32,558 nucleotides of DNA, from positions 1-32,558 of the forward strand of contig CACZMV010000029.1 of assembly GCA_902782305.1 (NCBI GenBank). Direction: 5' to 3'. The position numbers were made by a program, and so were the translations under genes. The notes under the pieces were generated by a model that had not been told where the DNA came from, did no database searches, and worked only from the letters and a program-made list of their open reading frames with translations. The DNA comes from an uncultured Prevotellaceae bacterium. Lineage in GTDB: Bacteria; Bacteroidota; Bacteroidia; Bacteroidales; Bacteroidaceae. Shown in pieces: positions 24,693-32,006 of the stretch (positions are counted from its first letter, which is position 1; every line of letters begins with the position of its first letter).

Positions 24693-26516
24693 ATGATGAT
24701 TATGAAAAAGACATATTTATTTATGGCCATAGTGTCTGGTGCCCTGCTGACAACGCTTAGCAGTTGTAGCCTAGACGAGGAGAACCCTTCCGCAGTCTCT
24801 ACTGCTCAGGAATGGTCGTCTGCTAGTGGATATGAGAAACTGGTTAATGGCTGCTATTTCGACTTGGTTCGTATTGTATACGGACAAGCTGAGGATACCT
24901 ATATTATCACTTCAGAGGGTGGTACGGACATCTGGCAGGACGTTAGAGGCGGTTCTAACGGAAACTGGAGCCGTGCACTTATCTATTCCAACGATTTTGG
25001 TGCTAATACCTCCATGTTCCAAGAAGCCTATAGTGGTTTCTATGGTTGCTTAAGTCAATGTAATGCTGCCATCGGTTATGCAAATAAAGTACAGGGATTG
25101 ACGGATGACGAGAAAAATGCTTTATTGGCTGAGGCTTATTTCATACGTGCCCATGTGCTCTTCAATATCGTAGAGTATTGGGGCGGAAAGTATCTGCCCA
25201 CTGAGCCCATTTCAACAGCAGTCACTTCATTGCCACTGAGCTCTATCAATGACTTCTATAATGTGATTCTTTCTGATCTCGAATTCGCCAAGAAGTATCT
25301 ACCAATATCACAGGCTGTTCGTGGTCATGTAACTCGTGCTGCTGCCTACCACTTGTATGCAAAGGCAGCACTCACCTATTCTACCTATACAGATGGATTG
25401 GGAAATAGTGAGGCTATTAGTGATGCAAAGAAGACAGAATTACTGAATGCTGCAAAGGAGTCAGCAGACTATTTGATTAACAATGCTGCAGCATTGGGTG
25501 TGAAGCTTTATGAGGACATCAACGATGTTTTTGATCAGAACAATAACAAGACAAACGAAGAGGCCTTGTTTATCGTAACCCATAGTAATATTACTGCATT
25601 AAATCCTCGTGGAAATTACTTCAACCGCGCTTGGAAACATTGGGATTCTTATAACAATGCATCGGATGGTATTGGAATGTCAGGTATGACACCTACTTAC
25701 GACCCAGTAACTACCGTTAATGGTGAGCAGTACAGATTAGCTAAGGGTAACTGCTATATGAGTCCTTCACTCTATATGTTCAACCTCTATGGTGCAAAAG
25801 ACGGACGTTATAGTGCCTTCTTTATTGATACGTGGTATGTCAACAAGCCAAATGATGGCAATCAGTATAAGTGGACGTCTGCTGATGCTACTCGTTTCGG
25901 CTTGGATGCTGCTCGTGTAGGTAATACAGCCTTTAATATCAATAAGGGTGATACGGCTATCTATATTCCGCGCGGTAAGAATCTGACACAGGCTCAACGT
26001 AATGCTCTTCGTTATGCGACGTATAATCTAGAAGACAACTTCGCTGATCAAGCTAATCCTGGCAAGATGTTCCCAACGCTGAGGAAAAATCTTTGTACGA
26101 ATCTCTTCTGTGGTACTAATGCCTCTAAACCCTATAGTTCTGCTGACTGTATCGTTTATCGTCTTGCTGAAACCTATCTGCTCGCCGCTGAGATCTATTG
26201 GCGCTTGGGTGACAATGCGACAGCTGCAGCCCGTGTGAACACCATCCGTAACCGTGCTTGTATTGGTCATGATCACAGTATGGATGTTTCTGCAGGTGAC
26301 ATCACTGCAAACTTCCTGCTTGACGAGAATGCTCGTGAGTTGATTGGTGAATGGCAACGTTGGCAGACTCTGAAGCGCTTCCGTCTGCTTTTGGAGCGCT
26401 TGGCTTTGAATCCACAGATTCAGAACAAGAAGAGTGAGTTCTACTTCCGTCCTGTTATGCAGGCTGAATTGAACTTAATTGATAATCCTGAAGAATACCA
26501 GAATCCTGGTTATTAA
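24693..26516 (+). CDS. susD: SusD/RagB family nutrient-binding lipoprotein
   Basis: A 607-residue surface lipoprotein that forms the lid of the SusC transporter and binds the nutrient. The lipoprotein signal ends at TTLSSC (Cys25 when counted from 24693; MKKTYLF at 24702 is an equally good start). The SusD N-terminal TPR-like region (YEKLVNGCYFDLV, then EAYFIRAHVLFNIVEYWGG) and the C-terminal RagB region (YRLAETYLLAAEIYWRLGD, NTIRNRACIG, LLDENARELIGEWQRW) are present. It ends EEYQNPGY, as usual. It is the last gene of the pair and is followed by a strong terminator. No regulator or further enzyme lies downstream. Confidence 0.95.
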   Translation: MMIMKKTYLFMAIVSGALLTTLSSCSLDEENPSAVSTAQEWSSASGYEKLVNGCYFDLVRIVYGQAEDTYIITSEGGTDIWQDVRGGSNGNWSRALIYSNDFGANTSMFQEAYSGFYGCLSQCNAAIGYANKVQGLTDDEKNALLAEAYFIRAHVLFNIVEYWGGKYLPTEPISTAVTSLPLSSINDFYNVILSDLEFAKKYLPISQAVRGHVTRAAAYHLYAKAALTYSTYTDGLGNSEAISDAKKTELLNAAKESADYLINNAAALGVKLYEDINDVFDQNNNKTNEEALFIVTHSNITALNPRGNYFNRAWKHWDSYNNASDGIGMSGMTPTYDPVTTVNGEQYRLAKGNCYMSPSLYMFNLYGAKDGRYSAFFIDTWYVNKPNDGNQYKWTSADATRFGLDAARVGNTAFNINKGDTAIYIPRGKNLTQAQRNALRYATYNLEDNFADQANPGKMFPTLRKNLCTNLFCGTNASKPYSSADCIVYRLAETYLLAAEIYWRLGDNATAAARVNTIRNRACIGHDHSMDVSAGDITANFLLDENARELIGEWQRWQTLKRFRLLLERLALNPQIQNKKSEFYFRPVMQAELNLIDNPEEYQNPGY

Positions 26517-26547
26517 TCAGAACTCACAATTTAATCAAATAAAAAAG

Positions 26548-26573
26548 GTCCGTCATTTCTGACGGACTTTTTT
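26548..26573 (+). terminator. Intrinsic terminator after susD
   Basis: GTCCGTCA (26548-26555) and TGACGGAC (26560-26567) form a perfect 8-bp stem with a TTTC loop. It is preceded by six A and followed by six T, so it can act in both directions. Confidence 0.93.
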
Positions 26574-26648
26574 ATAGATTTTCAAAACACACTCACCACA
26601 CTCATCCATTATAGGCTAAGTGTTTGTTTTAGAGTTGGTTAGCGCAAA

Positions 26649-26698
26649 TGAGACACTCACCCAGAGACTCACCCAGTGACTCACCCGCGCATTCACCC
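26649..26698. repeat. 12-bp direct repeats in the left arm
   Basis: ACTCACCC occurs at 26655, 26667 and 26679, and ATTCACCC at 26691, an exact 12-bp period. The first three are mirrored in the right arm (26916-26954). Confidence 0.85.
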
Positions 26699-26780
26699 AC
26701 ATTTTATACACGAACAAAAAACCTTTACATTGTTAAAAACGTGGCAAAGACAATATTTTGCTGCAATACCAAGAAAAACT

Positions 26781-26818
26781 ATTTCCCTAGGCAGGGAAAA
26801 ATATTTTCCTAGTGAGGG
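26781..26818. repeat. 16-bp imperfect direct repeat in the element centre
   Basis: ATTTCCCTAGGCAGGG (26781-26796) and ATTTTCCTAGTGAGGG (26803-26818) agree at 13 of 16 positions, 22 bp apart. The first copy also forms a small hairpin (TTTCCC with GGGAAA). Confidence 0.7.
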
Positions 26819-26915
26819 CGCAAAAACGGAAAAAGTCAGCAACGAAAAGCACGGGCGTTAAAAAACTTTACACATGCTTCTTTAATAATTACGCCAGATG
26901 GTTAAAGAGATAACA

Positions 26916-26954
26916 CGGGTGAGTCACTGGGTGAGTCTCTGGGTGAGTGTCTCA
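26916..26954. repeat. Right arm core, perfect inverted copy of 26649-26687
   Basis: All 39 bases are the reverse complement of the left-arm core, including the three GGGTGAGT units at 12-bp spacing. Confidence 0.92.
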
Positions 26955-27111
26955 CCTGTGCTAATCCATTGGTAAACAGACGTTTATCCCCTTCTGGGTG
27001 AGTGTGGTGAGTCTGTTTTTAATATCTGCAAAAATTTGAGCACTCTAACCTTTAATATTTGTGTCTGTTGTTCAGAATGCCTACTTAACTTTGTCGTAGT
27101 TTGTTATAGAA

Positions 27112-27142
27112 AAGAAGGCTCGTCAAACTGGCGAGCCTTCTT
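27112..27142 (-). terminator. Intrinsic terminator of mdh
   Basis: An 11-bp perfect stem, AAGAAGGCTCG (27112-27122) and CGAGCCTTCTT (27132-27142), with a 9-nt loop. On the minus strand it is followed by TTCTATAAC, a modest T-tract. Confidence 0.8.
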
Positions 27143-27169
27143 CTTGTCACATAGTATCAGAATCGTTGA

Positions 27170-28162
27170 TTACAAGTTTGGATTAATCTTGCTCCACTCT
27201 GAGATGGGGGGAACGATGTTCAGCGTAACGAGCTCATCGCGCATCTTGCAGAGGTGCTCATAGCTCTGATCCAGCTTGGCGTTCTCCTCGGGAGTGCCCT
27301 GAGGAACCTCATACTTAGCACCCTCAGCTGTCATGGTGGTCTTCATGGCCATCATGATGTGATCGTACTTGTCAGTCTTAACGTATGTGCCAACGGGGAA
27401 ACGGAAAGCTTCGCCACCCATAGCTGCACGAATCATCTCAACAGAGAGGTAAGAGGGGCTCTGGAATGAAGAACGTCCGCGGAGCTCGATAATCTTAGCA
27501 CCACCCTTTGTAACGTCTACCTTCATCTGCTCCCACTCGTCAGTGGGGAACTCAGCAGTTCCAATAATATCAGTCAACTTGCGACCCTTAACGGTAACAT
27601 GGCTTCCGAATACGGCCATCTGCTCACCGTGACCACCATAAGTAGCACAACCAGTAATCTCATTCTGCATTACACCAAACTTCTTAGCCAATGCAGACTG
27701 CAGACGAGTGGTGTCAAGACCTGCGAGGGTGGTAACCTGACCTGGTTTCAAACCAGAGTACAACAGGGTAACCAGACCGGTAAGGTCAGCAGGGTTAAAG
27801 ATGATAACTACGTGCTTTACGTCTGGGCAGTACTTCTTGATGTTCTGACCCAGTTCCTCAGCAATCTTACAGTTGCCAGCAAGCAGGTCCTCACGGGTCA
27901 TACCAGCCTTACGGGGAGCACCACCTGAAGAAATAATGTACTTAGCGTTCTTGAATGCTTCCTCAGCATCGGTGGTAGCAACGATGTTCACATTGTCAAA
28001 GCCACTCTGACGCATTTCCTCTGCAACACCCTCTGGTGAGAATACGTCGTAGAGACAGATTTCACTTGTCAGACCCATCATCAAAGCGGTCTGAGCCATG
28101 TTTGAACCAATCATACCGGCAGCGCCGACGATGGTCAATTTGTCGTTAGTTAAAAATGCCAT
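27170..28162 (-). CDS. mdh: Malate dehydrogenase
   Basis: A 330-residue cytoplasmic NAD-dependent dehydrogenase that interconverts malate and oxaloacetate. In Prevotella-like organisms it serves the reductive branch to fumarate and succinate. The nucleotide-binding loop is GAAGMIGSNMAQTA (about 13-26), and the Asp after strand beta-2 (ICLYDV) favours NAD over NADP. Substrate-loop arginines are in APRKAGMTREDL, the Asn in FNPADL, and the catalytic His in TYGGHGEQM. Length is normal. It is monocistronic, with a divergent promoter region shared with the aminopeptidase gene and a terminator at 27112-27142. Confidence 0.95.
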   Translation of the reverse strand: MAFLTNDKLTIVGAAGMIGSNMAQTALMMGLTSEICLYDVFSPEGVAEEMRQSGFDNVNIVATTDAEEAFKNAKYIISSGGAPRKAGMTREDLLAGNCKIAEELGQNIKKYCPDVKHVVIIFNPADLTGLVTLLYSGLKPGQVTTLAGLDTTRLQSALAKKFGVMQNEITGCATYGGHGEQMAVFGSHVTVKGRKLTDIIGTAEFPTDEWEQMKVDVTKGGAKIIELRGRSSFQSPSYLSVEMIRAAMGGEAFRFPVGTYVKTDKYDHIMMAMKTTMTAEGAKYEVPQGTPEENAKLDQSYEHLCKMRDELVTLNIVPPISEWSKINPNL

Positions 28163-28202
28163 AATTTGTTGTATTATTATAATGTATTTATTCTTTGTGC
28201 TG

Positions 28203-28210
28203 CAAAGTTA
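28203..28210 (-). promoter_or_regulatory. -7 element of the mdh promoter
   Basis: On the minus strand TAACTTTG matches TAnnTTTG, about 40 bp before the mdh ATG. No convincing -33 element is visible. Confidence 0.6.
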
Positions 28211-28250
28211 TAAAATAATTGTGAATTGGACGTTGGGAAATGAAAATTTA

Positions 28251-28282
28251 TTTGTTATTTATTCTGAAAATATGTATCTTTG
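28251..28282 (+). promoter_or_regulatory. Bacteroidota-type promoter of the aminopeptidase gene
   Basis: TTTG (28251-28254), a 20-bp spacer and TATCTTTG (28275-28282), 23 bp before the ATG at 28306. Confidence 0.75.
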
Positions 28283-28305
28283 CAAAGTCGAAATTACAAA
28301 ATGTG

Positions 28306-30096
28306 ATGAATAAAACGGAGATTAGCGAACGAATTGCTCGTTTGCGCGAAGAGTTAAGACGTGAGCACCTCAGTGCTTTTATCTTTCCAACCAGTGATCC
28401 ACATAACAGCGAATATACTGCTGAACACTGGAAAGGTCGTGAGTGGATTAGTGGCTTTAATGGCTCTGCAGGAACAGCAGTGGTGACCCTTGACAAGGCG
28501 GCACTATGGACAGACTCGCGCTATTTCATAGCGGCTGAGGAGCAGTTGCAGGGTACAGAGTTCCAACTGATGAAATTGAAAGTAGAGGGAACACCCTCCA
28601 TTGCGGAATGGCTGGGACGTGAATTGAAAGATGCTGCTGACAAGGCCGTAGGTATTGACGGAATGGTTAATTCCACCAATAGCATAAAGGAATTGATAAG
28701 TGACTTGCGCACTCAAGGCGGCATTACATTGCGAACCAACTTCGATCCGTTGGAAAGAATATGGCAGGACCGTCCTGCTATCCCAGAGAATCCAGTGGTA
28801 ATACATCCATTGGAATATGCAGGTGAACCAACTCGTGAGAAGCTGGTGCGTATCCGTAAGGCTCTGCGCGAGAAACATGCTGACGGAATGCTGATGGCTG
28901 CCTTGGACGATATCGCATGGACTCTAAACCTGAGAGGAAGTGATGTGCATTGTAGTCCTGTGTTTGTGTCTTACTTGCTGATTTCTACTACAGAGGTCAC
29001 CCTATATATTAATAAGGTGAAGTTAACTCCTGAAGTGATGAGTTATCTGCAGGCAGAAGGAGTAGGGGTGAAACCTTACAATCAGGTGAAACAGGGGCTG
29101 AAGGATTATTTTGAATACAATATCCTATTGGATGGCAATGAGGTGAACTACACGTTGTATAAGACTGTGGAACGAGAAATTGTAGATGCCTCCTCGCCAG
29201 TGCCTTTGATGAAGGCCGTCAAGAATGAGCGCGAAATAGCGGGTTTTAGGTCTGCGATGCTGAAAGACGGCATTGCTATGGTGAAGTTCCTGAAATGGTT
29301 GAAACCTGCTGTGGAGGCAGGAGGGCAGACAGAGATAAGCGTTGAAAGGAAGCTTACTGCACTGAAGGCTGAACAACCCTTGTTCCGTGGATTGTCGTTC
29401 GACACGATAGTTGGCTACGAGGAACATGGGGCCATCGTCCACTATGAGGCAATACCAGAAACGGACACCACCTTGCATCCCAAGGGATTGCTGTTGATTG
29501 ACAGCGGAACACAGTATCAGGATGGTACTACCGATGTGACGCGTACTATTGCTCTTGGTCCTTTGACGGAGGAACAGAAAAGAGTTTATACGCTTGTGTT
29601 GAAAGGACATATAGATTTGCAATTACTCCACTTTCCCGATGGGGCAAGCGGTACTCAGTTGGATGCCATCGCACGTCGCCCTTTGTGGCAGGCGGGCATG
29701 AATTTCCTACATGGTACAGGGCATGGCGTGGGCTGCTATCTTAATTGCCACGAAGGTCCTCACCAGATAAGAATGGAGTGGATACCGGCTCGTTTACAGG
29801 CAGGAATGACTGTGACGGATGAACCTGGGGTCTATCTGGGGGGGCGCTTTGGAGTGCGTATAGAGAATACATTACTTGTAGTGCCTGCAGAAGAAACCGA
29901 ATGTGGACGTTTCTTGGGGTTTGAAACACTGACCCTCTGTCCGATAGAAACGTCGCCTATCATAAAAGAACTGATGACGCCAGAAGAAATACAATGGCTG
30001 AACGATTATCATACCATGGTTTATGAGCGTCTTTCGCCCTATTTGAATGAAGATGAGAAAGCATGGTTGCGCAAGGCAACTGCATCTTTTAATTAA
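28306..30096 (+). CDS. pepP: Xaa-Pro aminopeptidase (M24B, three-domain aminopeptidase P)
   Basis: A 596-residue cytoplasmic metallopeptidase that removes an N-terminal residue next to proline. The frame extends back to 28240, but that part contains the promoter, so the start is the ATG at 28306 (MNKTEISERI). Two creatinase-like N-terminal domains (SAFIFPTSDPHNSEY from about 23, then MLMAALDDIAWTLNLRG) precede the pita-bread catalytic domain. Metal ligands are visible: Asp in LLLIDSGTQYQDGTTDVTRT (two Asp), His in HGTGHGVG, Glu in VTDEPGVYL and Glu in VRIENTLLV. The length and three-domain layout match the eukaryotic XPNPEP1-like type rather than the shorter E. coli PepP, so the symbol is approximate. 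Confidence 0.93.
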   Translation: MNKTEISERIARLREELRREHLSAFIFPTSDPHNSEYTAEHWKGREWISGFNGSAGTAVVTLDKAALWTDSRYFIAAEEQLQGTEFQLMKLKVEGTPSIAEWLGRELKDAADKAVGIDGMVNSTNSIKELISDLRTQGGITLRTNFDPLERIWQDRPAIPENPVVIHPLEYAGEPTREKLVRIRKALREKHADGMLMAALDDIAWTLNLRGSDVHCSPVFVSYLLISTTEVTLYINKVKLTPEVMSYLQAEGVGVKPYNQVKQGLKDYFEYNILLDGNEVNYTLYKTVEREIVDASSPVPLMKAVKNEREIAGFRSAMLKDGIAMVKFLKWLKPAVEAGGQTEISVERKLTALKAEQPLFRGLSFDTIVGYEEHGAIVHYEAIPETDTTLHPKGLLLIDSGTQYQDGTTDVTRTIALGPLTEEQKRVYTLVLKGHIDLQLLHFPDGASGTQLDAIARRPLWQAGMNFLHGTGHGVGCYLNCHEGPHQIRMEWIPARLQAGMTVTDEPGVYLGGRFGVRIENTLLVVPAEETECGRFLGFETLTLCPIETSPIIKELMTPEEIQWLNDYHTMVYERLSPYLNEDEKAWLRKATASFN

Positions 30097-30113
30097 AAAA
30101 AGTTAGAAAAAAC

Positions 30114-30144
30114 TTGGTGGGTTGCAAAATAAGTTGTAACTTTG
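30114..30144 (+). promoter_or_regulatory. Bacteroidota-type promoter of rpsU
   Basis: TTG (30114-30116), a 20-bp spacer and TAACTTTG (30137-30144). The transcript would have a leader of about 65 nt before rpsU. Confidence 0.75.
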
Positions 30145-30214
30145 CACCCGCTTTTCGTGGCACCTGTGCCCGATAGCATAAGTTTAACATAAAATATTTA
30201 AATCAAGAAACAAC

Positions 30215-30406
30215 ATGATTATTGTACCAGTAAAGGAAGGCGAGAACATCGAGAAGGCCCTCAAGAAGTTTAAGAGAAAGTTTGAAAAGACAGGTGTCAT
30301 CAAGGAGCTTCGCTCACGTCAGCAGTTCGACAAACCTTCTGTACTCAAGCGCCTGAAGATGGAGCACGCTATTTACGTACAGAAGCTGCGCGCCACTGAG
30401 GAGTAA
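30215..30406 (+). CDS. rpsU: 30S ribosomal protein bS21
   Basis: A 63-residue basic protein of the small subunit platform. The sequence MIIVPVKEGENIEKALKKFK and the following RKFEKTGVIKELRSRQQFDK are typical of bS21. In Bacteroidota ribosomes, bS21 with bS18 and bS6 has been shown structurally to hold the 3' end of 16S rRNA and hide the anti-Shine-Dalgarno. Its own leader (AAATCAAGAAACAAC before the ATG) has no Shine-Dalgarno. It has a promoter of its own and is followed by a recombinase gene and then hpf, an order I recall as common in Bacteroidales. Confidence 0.96.
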   Translation: MIIVPVKEGENIEKALKKFKRKFEKTGVIKELRSRQQFDKPSVLKRLKMEHAIYVQKLRATEE

Positions 30407-30422
30407 AAAAATCCCCAAAAAT

Positions 30423-30453
30423 TTGGTGGTTTGAAGAATTATTCGTAAATTCG
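30423..30453 (+). promoter_or_regulatory. Promoter of the recombinase gene
   Basis: TTTG (30423-30426), a 19-bp spacer and TAAATTCG (30446-30453), one base from TAnnTTTG. It lies about 28 bp before the preferred start at 30482, so a start at the TTG at 30467 is less likely. Confidence 0.55.
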
Positions 30454-30481
30454 TTGCCGAAAAGAGTTGCGACGAATGAAT

Positions 30482-31366
30482 ATGATAAAAGAATTCTTGA
30501 ACTACCTGCGTTACGAGCGAAACCGTTCAGAACTGACGGTGCGCACCTACGAGAGAAGTCTTGAAGACTTTGAATCGTATTTCAAAAATCGAGATAGTCA
30601 GCTCTCATGGGAGTCGGTAGACTCGGATATCATCCGTGACTGGATGGAGAGCATGATGGATAAAGGCGACATGGCATCAACAGTGAATAACTGTTTGAGT
30701 GCCGTGCGTTCCTTTTTTCGTTTTGCTTTAGCTCGTCAGCTGGTTAGTCGCGACCCTGCTTATGCCATTAAAGGTCCTAAGAAGCAAAAGCCCTTACCTC
30801 AATTTGTACGTGAGGATGAAATGAATCGTTTGATTGATGTTCCGGAAATGTGGGGCGATTCCTTCCAAGATTTACGCGCGCGTACCATTATTATATTATT
30901 CTATGAAACGGGTATCCGGTTGGCAGAACTGATCGGTCTTGACGATAAGGATGTGGATTTTGCTGCGCATCAGTTGAAGGTGACGGGTAAGCGCAACAAA
31001 CAGCGCATAGTTCCTTTTGGAAAGGAACTGGAAGGTGCGTTGAGAGAGTATATATATCTGCGTGACCAGGAATGGAGTACCCATGATGTACCCGCGCTTT
31101 TCCTTAACGATAAAGGTCAGCGTATGACGCGCTATCAGGTGGAGGTGATTGTGAAAAAGTGTCTGTCGATGGTTACGACGATTAAGAAACGCTCACCTCA
31201 TGTGTTGCGTCATTCTTTTGCAACGGCGATGCTTAACAATGGTGCCGGACTGGAAAGTGTGCAGAAACTATTGGGACATGAAAGTGTGGCAACCACGGAG
31301 ATCTACACCCATACAACATTTGAACAATTAAAAAAAGTATATGAGAATGCCCACCCAAGGGCTTAA
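30482..31366 (+). CDS. Tyrosine-type site-specific recombinase, XerC/XerD-like
   Basis: A 294-residue recombinase. I use the ATG at 30482 (MIKEFLNYLRYERNRSELTV), where the family's conserved N-terminus begins; the ATG at 30476 adds two residues. The N-terminal core-binding (SAM-like) domain covers about 1-90. The catalytic domain has the full set of residues: Arg146 (ETGIRLAEL), Lys170 (VTGKRNK), His240 and Arg243 (PHVLRHSFAT), His266 (LLGHES) and nucleophile Tyr275 (EIYTHT). The length, lack of mobile-element context and housekeeping neighbours point to a chromosomal Xer recombinase (dimer resolution) rather than an element integrase. Whether it is XerC or XerD cannot be settled here. Confidence 0.9.
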   Translation: MIKEFLNYLRYERNRSELTVRTYERSLEDFESYFKNRDSQLSWESVDSDIIRDWMESMMDKGDMASTVNNCLSAVRSFFRFALARQLVSRDPAYAIKGPKKQKPLPQFVREDEMNRLIDVPEMWGDSFQDLRARTIIILFYETGIRLAELIGLDDKDVDFAAHQLKVTGKRNKQRIVPFGKELEGALREYIYLRDQEWSTHDVPALFLNDKGQRMTRYQVEVIVKKCLSMVTTIKKRSPHVLRHSFATAMLNNGAGLESVQKLLGHESVATTEIYTHTTFEQLKKVYENAHPRA

Positions 31367-31391
31367 CCTTATTTATTTACCCTTTAAAAAC

Positions 31392-31398
31392 AGGAGGT
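31392..31398 (+). promoter_or_regulatory. Strong Shine-Dalgarno of hpf
   Basis: AGGAGGT lies 4 nt before the ATG at 31403. Such a perfect match to the 16S 3' end is rare in this phylum, and I saw no other full match directly before a start codon in this window. Confidence 0.8.
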
Positions 31399-31402
31399 AA
31401 CT

Positions 31403-31702
31403 ATGGAAATTAAGATTCAGTCAATCCATTTTGACGCTACAGAGAAACTAGAGGCGTTCATCGAAAAGAAGGTCGCCAAGTTGGAAAAAGCTTTTGAAGA
31501 TGTACAGAAGGTAGAGGTTCAGTGCAAGGTTGTTAAACCTGCAACAGCACAGAATAAGCAGGTCAGCCTGAATGTGACCGTACCTGGAACGACGCTTTTT
31601 GTTGAGAAGGTAAGCGACACATTTGAGGAAAGTACAGACCTTTGTGTGGACTCCATGAAGGTTCAACTGCAGAAATTCAAGGAAAAATTGCGCAATAGAT
31701 AA
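31403..31702 (+). CDS. hpf: Ribosome hibernation promoting factor, short form
   Basis: A 99-residue HPF/RaiA (YfiA) family protein that binds the decoding centre of idle 30S subunits and leads to inactive 70S or 100S ribosomes. The sequence MEIKIQSIHFDATEKLEAFI followed by EKKVAKLEKAF is the usual start. The beta-alpha-beta-beta-beta-alpha fold is complete, with EESTDLCVDSMKVQLQKFKE as the last helix. There is no long C-terminal dimerisation domain, so it is the short type. It is 36 bp from the recombinase gene and is preceded by a perfect Shine-Dalgarno, which is unusual here. The strong tRNA-tuf promoter follows. Confidence 0.95.
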   Translation: MEIKIQSIHFDATEKLEAFIEKKVAKLEKAFEDVQKVEVQCKVVKPATAQNKQVSLNVTVPGTTLFVEKVSDTFEESTDLCVDSMKVQLQKFKEKLRNR

Positions 31703-31718
31703 AAAAAACCTCGAAAAG

Positions 31719-31750
31719 TTTTGGTAATTCAAAAATAATGCCTACCTTTG
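31719..31750 (+). promoter_or_regulatory. Promoter of the tRNA-tuf operon
   Basis: TTTTG (31719-31723), a 19-bp spacer and TACCTTTG (31743-31750): a full consensus promoter, fitting a highly expressed operon. Confidence 0.88.
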
Positions 31751-31792
31751 CATCCGCTTTCCGACATTCAGACTCCATCGGGGAGCGGATGC
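31750..31792 (+). promoter_or_regulatory. 5'-end hairpin of the tRNA-tuf transcript
   Basis: GCATCCGCT (31750-31758) pairs with AGCGGATGC (31784-31792), and inside it CCGA (31761-31764) pairs with TCGG (31778-31781). It overlaps the last base of the -7 element, so the transcript would begin within the stem. It may protect the 5' end or guide processing of the first tRNA. Confidence 0.6.
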
Positions 31793-31798
31793 TTAAAT

Positions 31799-31872
31799 GC
31801 CTCTTTAGCTCAGTTGGCCAGAGCACGTGATTTGTAATCTCGGGGTCGTTGGTTCGAATCCGACAAGAGGCT
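31799..31872 (+). tRNA. tRNA-Thr (anticodon TGT)
   Basis: A full cloverleaf of 74 nt: acceptor GCCTCTT/AAGAGGC, D-stem GCTC/GAGC, anticodon loop TTTGTAA, T-loop TTCGAAT, discriminator T. CCA is not encoded. The anticodon stem CGTGA/TCTCG has one T-T mismatch (29-41). It is first of four tRNAs before tuf. Confidence 0.95.
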
Positions 31873-31900
31873 CAGGCTGAGATGAGGCAAAAAACATTAA

Positions 31901-31983
31901 GGGTGGTTTCCAGAGCGGCCAAATGGGGCAGACTGTAAATCTGTTGTCTTTCGACTTCGGTGGTTCGAATCCATCACCACCCA
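31901..31983 (+). tRNA. tRNA-Tyr (anticodon GTA)
   Basis: A class II tRNA of 83 nt with a long variable arm (14 nt). Acceptor GGGTGGT/ACCACCC, anticodon loop CTGTAAA, T-loop TTCGAAT, discriminator A. CCA is not encoded. Confidence 0.95.
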
Positions 31984-32006
31984 CTTCCAACGAAGGAAGT
32001 AATGTT

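Larger units (their letters stand above)
26584..27020. mobile_element. Long inverted-repeat element (MITE-like), no transposase
   Basis: The gene-free interval 26517-27169 is mostly this 437-bp structure. Two collinear inverted arms flank a 228-bp centre. From the outside in, each arm has an 18-bp segment (26591-26608 with 26995-27012, 17 of 18 matching), a 40-bp poorly matched segment (about 24 of 40), and a 39-bp perfect segment (26649-26687 with 26916-26954). The centre is A/T-rich and holds a 16-bp imperfect direct repeat. No transposase and no clear target-site duplication are seen. A 61-codon frame (26676-26861) is built mostly of repeat sequence and is probably not a gene. The element could be a non-autonomous transposon, a regulatory RNA or a structured intergenic repeat. 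Confidence 0.55.

Noticed and set aside
30482-31366. Integrase of a mobile element
   Set aside because: Neighbours are housekeeping genes, no attachment-site repeats are seen at the nearby tRNAs, and length and motifs fit a chromosomal Xer protein.
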